Of a DNA stretch of 5,257 nucleotides, positions 1-5,257 are shown in pieces. The first letter of the stretch is position 1. The number at the start of each line of letters is the position of its first letter. A program made the translations under genes and the position numbers. Source of the DNA: Paludibacteraceae bacterium (GTDB lineage: Bacteria > Bacteroidota > Bacteroidia > Bacteroidales > Paludibacteraceae). The notes below the pieces were generated by a model, which searched no databases, was not told where the DNA came from, and saw only the letters and a program-made list of their open reading frames with translations. The stretch is from positions 1 to 5,257 of the forward strand of contig JAGCIZ010000349.1 in NCBI GenBank assembly GCA_017648235.1. The letters are read 5' to 3'.

Positions 1-1
1 A

Positions 2-1045
2 GGAAAACTTCCTGCACGAGAATCCTCTTTCAACACCGACGATACAGGACGCGATAGTTACCGCAACTTTAGCATTACTATTCCTAACAATGCTTCAATT
101 GGAGAAACTCGTTTGCGACTATTTATGGCATGGGGAATTACGGATGCTTGTACTCTAAGTAGCACAACAAATGCTGCCATTGCTGCCGATTTTTTGTTAA
201 ATATCACAGCAACTACGCTAGCTAATCCTCGAACTGTTTCTGTCGAGTCTGCAAACGCCTCTCAAGGAACTGCCGTGATTAGCAACACTACATCTACATC
301 TATTACAACAACTGATGGAGTTGTATCCGTAACTGCAAATCCAAATAGTGGATATAAATTCTTGAATTGGAAGAATAAATCAACCAGTGCTATTGTTAGC
401 ACAAGTAACCCGTATTTGTATACAGGAAGTTCGGATATAACATTGGTAGCAAATTTCGCAGAAGGGACATACCCCGAAATGAAACGATATTTTACAAACA
501 ATTCGAATCAACAAAATCGTTATTTTGCGCAAGCTACCACAACAGGAACTCAAACTCCTATTGTGTTTGAAGCGACTTCTACCTCGCAACTTCCTTATAC
601 CGCATTGCCAGCTGGATACTCCGCTAACACAAGAATCACATCTGGAGCGTTGATTGACAAAACATCAAACCCAATTATAGTAGAATCAGGGACAACAAGT
701 TTTACACTTACATTGAAAGGGTACACAGCTGCAATTGACGGAAACTCTTCCGAAATTTCGTGGACTCAACAAGCTTGTTTTATTGATTGGGACAGAAATT
801 TTGAATTTTCTGGAGCAAATGAAATCTCTTCAAAAACATCGGACAACGGGCAAGATACGTCATTTGACACTGGGCACACAAGAACAATTACAATTCCAAA
901 TGGGCAATTGCCCGGTACGTATCGTATGCGTATTGTAAATTTCGAACCATCTCCAAGCACCGAGAACTGGCAAAACACCCTTTTCTCCACTAAAAACGCA
1001 GAAATAAGAAATGGAGTTGCTTATGATTTTGCAATACAAATACTC
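2..1045 (+). repeat. Two GEVED-like modules in the same protein, the first cut by the window edge
   Basis: Two related protein modules lie at 2-205 (C-terminal part only) and 479-1045. Both contain an ITIP strand (residues 25-28 and 296-299) followed by an R-x-R strand (TRLRLF and TYRMRI) and end in a D-F-hydrophobic strand (ADFLLNI and YDFAIQI). The complete copy also has the family's typical aromatic-Asp-Trp strand (FIDWDRNFEF, D262), often seen as FIDWNQDG in this family. The acidic GEVEDY signature that normally closes the domain is degenerate in both. The copies are clearly diverged in protein sequence, so this is an old module duplication, not a recent DNA repeat. Such modules are common in secreted Bacteroidota proteins; a role in adhesion or spacing is inferred. 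Confidence 0.7.
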
Positions 1046-4000
1046 GACCCGGCTCCAATGCAAGTAGCCGCAGTTTCTGTAGAAGCTTTAGAAGGCGAGG
1101 CAAATTTGGGAGAAAAAAATGTGCCAATAGGTAAACTTTTGGTTCAAACAACAGGAAGTTTAGATCCTATTTCGTTGACCTCTTTAACTGCTAATCTGCT
1201 TGGAACTACAAGAAATATTACAAACGTTCGTTTGATTCATTCTACCTCAGCAAGCGTTGCAGGAAAAACTCAAGTGGCAACAACAAGCGTAGCCTCTCAA
1301 ATGCAATTTGAAGGAACAAAGACGCTTACTCCTGGAAACAACTATTTTTGGATTGTTGCAGATATTGCCAATGACGCAACTGCAGGTCAATCTATCGATA
1401 CTGAAATAACATCGGTTTCTATAGGAGGAACTCAATTTATTCCATCGCCTATTAATGGAAATGGAGTTGTTATTATCTCAAACATCATTGATTATACAAA
1501 AGGTTTGTCTATTTGGTTTTCGTCACCAAACTCTTCTTCTCGAGGAGCCGCTTGGAACAGCAACAATGGCGATACGGCCAGCAACCCGGATCAAGAATGG
1601 GAAAAAAAATCACTTCCTATTGGCAATGGAGAATTTGGAGGAAATGTTTTAGGATCTATTTCACGAGAACGTATTACTCTTAACGAGAAAACTCTTTGGA
1701 AAGGAGGCCCTGCAACAGGTGCATCCAATTATTGGAATATGAACAAAAATTCTGCGAGTTTACTTCCTTCAATCCAACAAAATTTGACATCTGGAAATGT
1801 TTCTACAGCAGCTAGTCAAGTTCAAAATAATTATAATGGCACTATTGCATACGATTCAAATGTATTTGGATCCTTTACAACAATGGGGGAAGCGTATATC
1901 AATACCGGTATCAATGAAGCAAATGTTTCCGAATATAAACGCATTCTAAATATCGACTCTTCATTGGTGGTAGTACAGTTCAAAAGTGGAGGTGTAACAT
2001 ATCAACGTAAATTCTTCTGTTCGTATACTGATAGTGTTATGGTTTGTCGTTTTACATCGAAAGATGGAGTACAAAATATGACATTTTCTTTTAATTGTCC
2101 CCAAGTTGTTTCTTCAAAAGGTTTGGATGGCGAAAATGGCATGCTTTATAATTGTAAACTTTCCAACAATAATCAGCAATATGTGCTAAGAGTATACGCA
2201 CGTTCAAAAGATGGTTCTATTGTGTACAATTCTGATGGTACTATTTCGGTAAGCAATTCTACTGATGTGGAATTTATTCTAGCTGCCGACACCGACTATA
2301 AAGTAAACTTTAGCCCCAACACATCAGACGCTTATGCTTATGTAGGAGTAGATCCTCTAGCCACCACAAGATCGTCGATACAAAATGCAAAATCCAAAAC
2401 CTACAACGAATTATACAATCGCCATCGTAACGATTATAGCTCGCTTTTTCATCGTGTAGAAATTAGCATAAATCCTAATAGGAGTTTTTCTGACAACGAC
2501 ACACCAACTCGTTTGGCAAGTTATCAAGGCGGAACGCTTGACAATCGTTTAGAAGAACTTTACTATCAATTTGGTCGTTATCTGCTCATATCTTCTTCAA
2601 GAAAAGGAGGAATGCCTGCAAATTTGCAAGGAGTTTGGCACAATAATATTGAAGGCCCTTGGCGAGTAGATTATCACAACAATATCAATGTTCAAATGAA
2701 TTATTGGCCAGCCGCAATGACTAATCTACTTGATTGTTATGATCCTTTGATTACATATATAAAATCTTTGATAGAACCTGGGCAAAGAACTTCTCAAGCC
2801 TATTATGGGGTGGCTGATGGATGGACTGCTGCGATTTCTGGAAATATATACGGATTTACAGCTCCGCTCAATTCTACCGAAATGACGTGGAATTATAATC
2901 CTTCTGCAGGGCCTTGGTTGGCTACTCACTTGTGGGAATATTACGATTACTCTCGCGATATTGATTGGTTGCGTAATGTTGGTTACGACATGATAAAAGG
3001 AAGTGCTCAGTTTGTAATTGGTACTTTGTACGAATACAATGGTGAACTTAATGCAACTCCATCATGGTCGCCCGAACATGGTTCTATTGACATTGGAACA
3101 ACATATGCACACGCAGTTGCAAAGGAGGTTTTGATTGCTGCTATAAAATCTGCACAGCTTCTCAATACGGATAATGATTTGATTGCTACTTGGCAAAATG
3201 CTTATAATAAAATTCGCCCATATCAAATTGGGCAATATGGCCAACTGCAAGAGTGGTACAATGATATTGATGACCCAACCGATGAACATCGCCATACGAA
3301 TCACTTATTCGGATTGCATCCGGGAACAACTATCTCTCCAATAACTACACCAGAACTTGCAGAAGCATGCAAAACTACACTTACACAACGTGGAGATTTA
3401 GCAACTGGTTGGAGTATGGGTTGGAAACTTAATCATTGGGCTCGCCTACACGATGGCAATCATGCTTACACGCTATACCAAAATTTATTAAAAACAGGTA
3501 CTGCACAAAATCTATGGGATATGCACCCACCTTTTCAGATAGATGGAAACTTTGGCGGAACTGCCGGAATTACAGAAATGATTATGCAAAGTCATTTAGG
3601 ATTTATCCACTTATTACCTGCTCTTCCCGATGACTGGCAAGAAGGACACTTGACAGGAATTTTGGCAAAAGGAGCCTTTGAAGTTGACGTACATTGGGTA
3701 AATAATGAACTATCTTACGCTGATATTCTATCAAACAAAGGCGAACCTTGCATTGTTCGTTACAAGAATCAAACATTAAACTTCAATACTGAGCCTGGCG
3801 TTGCCTACACAGTAGTTTTTGATGGAACAAATCTGAGATTGGACGATAGAGTTGGAATACAGTCAACAGAAATAGATAAAAATAAAAGTTTCTTTATTTA
3901 TCCTAATCCAAACAATGGTTGTTTTAATATCGTCCTAGGTAGTGATTTTAACGAAAAAGTAAAAATCTCAATCATGTCTTCTGAAGGAAAAGTATTGAAA

Positions 4001-4129
4001 ACATTTGAAGTAAATAAAACCTTTGACACTCAAAATATTTTACTTCAAATAGAACAACCTACAGGTGCGTATATTCTGAAAGTACAAGACAAAAATAAAA
4101 TTGATTCTCAAGTAATATTTGTAAAGTAG
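2..4129 (+). CDS. Multi-modular T9SS-secreted GH95 glycosidase, probable 1,2-alpha-L-fucosidase (5' partial)
   Basis: Probable inverting exo-glycosidase removing terminal alpha-1,2-linked L-fucose outside the cell. The frame is open from base 2 to the TAG at 4127-4129 (1375 residues seen, counted from base 2); the true start lies upstream. Modules by residue: tail of a GEVED-like domain (1-68), bacterial repeat domain (80-152), complete GEVED-like domain (160-348), domain like the sialidase-associated N-terminal module (353-492), GH95 region (about 502-1280), T9SS type A sorting domain (about 1290-1375, YPNPNNG at 1300). GH95 signatures visible: LPIGNG (538), TLNEKTLW (559), HNNINVQMNYWP (892), SWSPEH (1022), HRHTNHLFGLHPG (1096) and HPPFQIDGNFGG. 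By comparison with Bifidobacterium AfcA, E1025 is the likely general acid, N894, N896 and D1181 the water-activating set, and H892 the residue typical of fucosidases; GH95 alpha-L-galactosidases are reported to carry Thr there. All are present, so the enzyme looks active. Family certain; fucose over L-galactose likely; natural substrate (mucin, milk glycan or xyloglucan) unknown. Confidence 0.95.
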   Translation, partial: GKLPARESSFNTDDTGRDSYRNFSITIPNNASIGETRLRLFMAWGITDACTLSSTTNAAIAADFLLNITATTLANPRTVSVESANASQGTAVISNTTSTSITTTDGVVSVTANPNSGYKFLNWKNKSTSAIVSTSNPYLYTGSSDITLVANFAEGTYPEMKRYFTNNSNQQNRYFAQATTTGTQTPIVFEATSTSQLPYTALPAGYSANTRITSGALIDKTSNPIIVESGTTSFTLTLKGYTAAIDGNSSEISWTQQACFIDWDRNFEFSGANEISSKTSDNGQDTSFDTGHTRTITIPNGQLPGTYRMRIVNFEPSPSTENWQNTLFSTKNAEIRNGVAYDFAIQILDPAPMQVAAVSVEALEGEANLGEKNVPIGKLLVQTTGSLDPISLTSLTANLLGTTRNITNVRLIHSTSASVAGKTQVATTSVASQMQFEGTKTLTPGNNYFWIVADIANDATAGQSIDTEITSVSIGGTQFIPSPINGNGVVIISNIIDYTKGLSIWFSSPNSSSRGAAWNSNNGDTASNPDQEWEKKSLPIGNGEFGGNVLGSISRERITLNEKTLWKGGPATGASNYWNMNKNSASLLPSIQQNLTSGNVSTAASQVQNNYNGTIAYDSNVFGSFTTMGEAYINTGINEANVSEYKRILNIDSSLVVVQFKSGGVTYQRKFFCSYTDSVMVCRFTSKDGVQNMTFSFNCPQVVSSKGLDGENGMLYNCKLSNNNQQYVLRVYARSKDGSIVYNSDGTISVSNSTDVEFILAADTDYKVNFSPNTSDAYAYVGVDPLATTRSSIQNAKSKTYNELYNRHRNDYSSLFHRVEISINPNRSFSDNDTPTRLASYQGGTLDNRLEELYYQFGRYLLISSSRKGGMPANLQGVWHNNIEGPWRVDYHNNINVQMNYWPAAMTNLLDCYDPLITYIKSLIEPGQRTSQAYYGVADGWTAAISGNIYGFTAPLNSTEMTWNYNPSAGPWLATHLWEYYDYSRDIDWLRNVGYDMIKGSAQFVIGTLYEYNGELNATPSWSPEHGSIDIGTTYAHAVAKEVLIAAIKSAQLLNTDNDLIATWQNAYNKIRPYQIGQYGQLQEWYNDIDDPTDEHRHTNHLFGLHPGTTISPITTPELAEACKTTLTQRGDLATGWSMGWKLNHWARLHDGNHAYTLYQNLLKTGTAQNLWDMHPPFQIDGNFGGTAGITEMIMQSHLGFIHLLPALPDDWQEGHLTGILAKGAFEVDVHWVNNELSYADILSNKGEPCIVRYKNQTLNFNTEPGVAYTVVFDGTNLRLDDRVGIQSTEIDKNKSFFIYPNPNNGCFNIVLGSDFNEKVKISIMSSEGKVLKTFEVNKTFDTQNILLQIEQPTGAYILKVQDKNKIDSQVIFVK
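239..457 (+). other. Bacterial repeat (InlB B-repeat-like) domain inside the GH95 protein
   Basis: Residues 80-152 read as a single beta-rich bacterial repeat unit: an opening strand with Gly (SQGTAVIS), a central VTANPNSGYKFLNWKN core and a closing strand ITLVANF. The ANPNSGYKFLNW core with a final V-x-x-F is the hallmark of this family. It sits between the two GEVED-like modules and probably acts as a rigid extracellular spacer. No catalytic residues are expected. Confidence 0.75.
1058..1477 (+). other. Sialidase-type N-terminal (BNR-associated) domain fused to GH95
   Basis: Residues 353-492 resemble the beta-sandwich module at the N-terminus of Bacteroidota BNR-repeat sialidases. Visible family-like elements are the SLTSLTANLLGTT strand-turn, the stretch describing a small shift in a named quantity (VRLIHSTSAS), and the LTPGNNYFWIVADI segment followed by an A-x-x-G-x-x-I-D-x-x-I strand. 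In sialidases this module is thought to help bind carbohydrate; that role is only inferred here. It sits directly before the GH95 catalytic region with a linker of about ten residues. Confidence 0.72.
3866..4126 (+). other. T9SS type A C-terminal sorting domain
   Basis: The last 85 or so residues form a typical Por secretion tail. It opens with FFIYPNPNNGCFNI, continues with alternating strands (KVKISIMSSEGKVLKTFEV), then a PTGAYILKVQ strand-turn, and ends in a short basic terminus (SQVIFVK). In known T9SS cargo this domain directs export through the outer membrane and is usually cleaved off, often with attachment of the protein to the surface. It implies that the organism encodes the T9SS machinery elsewhere. 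Confidence 0.9.
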
Positions 4130-4152
4130 AGATTGACAAATCGGAATTATAA

Positions 4153-4190
4153 AGAATAAATTCAATGAATATTCTTGACAATGTTTTTTT
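4153..4190 (+). terminator. Weak candidate terminator after the GH95 gene
   Basis: An AGAAT arm (4153-4157) pairs with ATTCT (4171-4175); inside it ATTC (4160-4163) pairs with GAAT (4167-4170) around an AAT loop, with a two-base AA bulge on the left. Seven T residues follow at 4184-4190, but eight bases lie between the stem and the T-run and the stem is A/T-rich. It is correctly placed 23 bases after the stop codon, yet it is weaker than a classical intrinsic terminator and may not end transcription fully. Confidence 0.3.
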
Positions 4191-4199
4191 ATAAAAAAA
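4184..4199. repeat. 16-base perfect A/T palindrome
   Basis: TTTTTTTA is followed at once by its reverse complement TAAAAAAA. As RNA it could form a loop-poor A-U hairpin; as DNA it is a bendable A/T tract. It could contribute to bidirectional termination, but in such an A/T-rich gap it may also be chance. Confidence 0.45.
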
Positions 4200-4227
4200 A
4201 TTTTAGAATATCAATTATTTTTTCGTT

Positions 4228-4237
4228 CTTTGCAAAG
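4228..4237. repeat. 10-base perfect palindrome CTTTGCAAAG
   Basis: The palindrome CTTTGCAAAG lies 45 bases upstream of the lipoprotein start codon. It is the most G/C-containing piece of the gap and has the size of a half-to-full site for a dimeric regulator. It also contains a TTTG that could be read as a -33 element, but no matching TAnnTTTG follows at the right spacing. An operator role is speculative. Confidence 0.25.
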
Positions 4238-4282
4238 CTGATTTTATGTAAATAATTAAAAAACGTATAAATATTTTGTTTT

Positions 4283-5257
4283 ATGAAAAAGATAAATTTT
4301 TTCAAATTAGTTTCTTTACTCGTTGTTGTAGTTTTTGCAGTTGCTTGTAAAGACAACTATCCAGAATCTCATTCTGTAGATACACTTATTGCGCTTGACA
4401 AAAAGGATGTAACATTACACGCAGGAGAATCAGTTAATCTAAGTGCAAAAATTAATTTCCAAGAAGATGGAAAAAATGTAGTTACAACCATTGAGAAAAA
4501 AGTCAATTGGGCAACAAGTGATACTCTTGTGGCGAAAATTGATGCAAACGGTGTAGTGACTGCTGTAGCTGGAGGAACTGCTATTATTACTGCAGAATGT
4601 CAAGGAACAGAAGAAACTTGTGCTGTTCTTGTTAAAGATATCTTTGTCGCAGGAATGTTAATTGATAGTCTTGTTACAATAGATACATTTGCTGTGATTT
4701 GGCAGAAATGCGATACTGGTGCATTTATAAAATATAAAGTTCCTAATGCAGAATTCAGCACAATGGTAGTTAACGAACAAGGCATATATTATGCTGGCAT
4801 TGAAAACGGAGCAGCAAAAGTTTGGAAAGATGGAGCTGAATTGTATTCACTTGGTGAGATTAATAAAACAATTGTGTCTTCTATGTGTGTAGAAAACGGT
4901 ATTGTTTATGTTGTTGGCCATGATACAATCTCTAAAGAAAATATTGCTGCTCGTTTGTGGAAAAATGGAGAAAGTGAGGAACTAGAACTTAACAACGACA
5001 CTACATTTGCTTACGATGTTGCTGTTGCAAACGGAAATGTTTACGTAGTAGGAAAAAAATTTAGAGAAATAGATGGTTCTCCTTTATACGATGCCCTTGT
5101 TTGGAATAATGGAGATGAAGAAATACTAGAAATCCCTTCAAAACTTTTTTCAGGAGAAAACCTAATTAAACAATCTGCTCAAGCAAAATCTATCTGTATC
5201 AACAACGATGGTTCTATTTATATAGGCGGTTCTGTTGACCAAGAAGGTGCTATTGAG
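4283..5257 (+). CDS. Big_2-domain lipoprotein with propeller-like WKNG/YVxG repeats (3' partial)
   Basis: Predicted envelope lipoprotein of unknown function; the frame runs from the ATG at 4283 without a stop to the window edge (325 codons). The start is supported by a lysine-rich N-region, a hydrophobic core (residues 9-21) and a lipobox FAVAC with C22 as the lipidated residue. The following KDN is a partial match to the K-(D/E)2-type surface-export signal described in Capnocytophaga, so exposure on the cell surface is possible. Residues 34-118 form a bacterial Ig-like Big_2 domain, with VTLHAGESVNLSA, the W-x-x-S-D motif (W76) and IDANGVVTAVAGGTAIITA. From about 119 come repeats with a hydrophobic-x-x-G strand and a W-(K/N)-(N/D)-G turn, suggesting a beta-propeller. 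It lies 153 bases after the GH95 gene on the same strand, so it may share the glycan-use locus, though co-transcription is not shown. The cysteines outside the lipobox (106, 113, 143, 202, 305) are somewhat numerous for such a protein. Confidence 0.88.
   Translation, partial: MKKINFFKLVSLLVVVVFAVACKDNYPESHSVDTLIALDKKDVTLHAGESVNLSAKINFQEDGKNVVTTIEKKVNWATSDTLVAKIDANGVVTAVAGGTAIITAECQGTEETCAVLVKDIFVAGMLIDSLVTIDTFAVIWQKCDTGAFIKYKVPNAEFSTMVVNEQGIYYAGIENGAAKVWKDGAELYSLGEINKTIVSSMCVENGIVYVVGHDTISKENIAARLWKNGESEELELNNDTTFAYDVAVANGNVYVVGKKFREIDGSPLYDALVWNNGDEEILEIPSKLFSGENLIKQSAQAKSICINNDGSIYIGGSVDQEGAIE
4643..5257 (+). repeat. Degenerate propeller-like repeats in the lipoprotein
   Basis: Within the lipoprotein, a strand ending in A-G, V-G or G-G recurs at residues 121-124 (FVAG), 169-172 (YYAG), 209-212 (YVVG), 254-257 (YVVG) and 313-316 (YIGG). 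Each of the first four is followed by a Trp turn: IWQK (W140), VWKDG (W181), LWKNG (W226) and VWNNG (W274). Spacing between Trp residues is 41, 45 and 48, a normal blade length. A further unit is cut at the window edge after a conserved-looking A at 323. The repeats are diverged in sequence and are a protein-level, not a DNA-level, repeat. Confidence 0.7.

Larger units (their letters stand above)
4130..4282. other. A/T-rich intergenic region
   Basis: The 153 bases between the two genes are almost entirely A and T. They hold a weak hairpin at 4153-4175 with a downstream T-run, a 16-base perfect A/T palindrome at 4184-4199 and a 10-base palindrome at 4228-4237. No open frame of note, tRNA or riboswitch-like structure is seen. 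There is no good match to the Bacteroidota promoter pattern (TTTG, then TAnnTTTG): the nearest, ATATTTTG at 4271-4278, is only four bases from the next start codon, too close to be its -7 element. The bases before the ATG at 4283 (TTTTGTTTT) carry no Shine-Dalgarno sequence, as is usual in this phylum. Confidence 0.6.

Noticed and set aside
113..127. TTG at 113 or ATG at 125 as the start of the GH95 gene
   Set aside because: The frame is open further upstream and encodes a continuous domain across both codons; no signal peptide follows either one.
262..1063. Several antisense and +1-frame open frames of 60-75 codons over the N-terminal half of the large gene
   Set aside because: They overlap a clear coding region, show no recognisable domain and have compositions expected of shadow frames.
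2726..3304. Antisense open frames over the GH95 catalytic region
   Set aside because: They lie opposite strongly conserved GH95 motifs and encode no recognisable protein.
4133..4138. TTGACA resembling a sigma-70 -35 box just after the GH95 stop
   Set aside because: Bacteroidota primary promoters use a different pattern, and no suitable -10 or TAnnTTTG follows at the right distance.
4271..4278. ATATTTTG as a -7 promoter element
   Set aside because: It has one mismatch to TAnnTTTG and lies only four bases before the ATG, leaving essentially no leader.
4600..4785. Minus-strand open frame of 61 codons
   Set aside because: It is opposite the Big_2/repeat lipoprotein, which has a signal peptide and domain structure supporting the plus strand.
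1..5257. CRISPR array, tRNA, rRNA, insertion sequence or defence system
   Set aside because: No regularly spaced direct repeats, cloverleaf sequence, transposase motifs or defence-associated domains were seen; nearly all the window is accounted for by the two genes.

Overview
The window is AT-rich and fits a member of the Bacteroidota, most likely a Bacteroidales-type glycan degrader. Three things point there: a C-terminal type IX secretion (T9SS) sorting domain on the large enzyme, a lipoprotein signal peptide with a Lys-Asp just after the lipobox cysteine, and a second start codon that has an A/T-rich leader and no Shine-Dalgarno sequence. Nothing in the window allows a genus-level call.

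Layout: one very large gene enters from the left edge, already in mid-protein, and ends at 4129. It encodes a multi-modular secreted family GH95 glycosidase, probably a 1,2-alpha-L-fucosidase. In order it carries the tail of a GEVED-like beta-sandwich module, a bacterial repeat module, a complete second GEVED-like module, a domain like the N-terminal module of BNR-repeat sialidases, the full GH95 catalytic region and a T9SS C-terminal domain. The frame is open from base 2, so the TTG at 113 is not the real start. A 153-base, strongly A/T-rich gap (4130-4282) follows, with a weak hairpin and two short perfect palindromes but no convincing promoter. A second gene on the same strand starts at 4283 and runs off the right edge. 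It encodes a predicted outer-membrane lipoprotein with a Big_2 (Ig-like) domain followed by at least four or five degenerate repeats that look like beta-propeller blades.

How they may work together: the first product would be exported through T9SS and would remove terminal L-fucose (or, less likely, L-galactose) from host or plant glycans, with its accessory modules helping to hold substrate. The second is an envelope-anchored protein of unknown function. The two genes are codirectional, but the gap is long enough that co-transcription is not assured. I found no RNA gene, mobile element, CRISPR array or defence-type system. The interest here lies in the domain architecture and in the unrecognised repeat lipoprotein.
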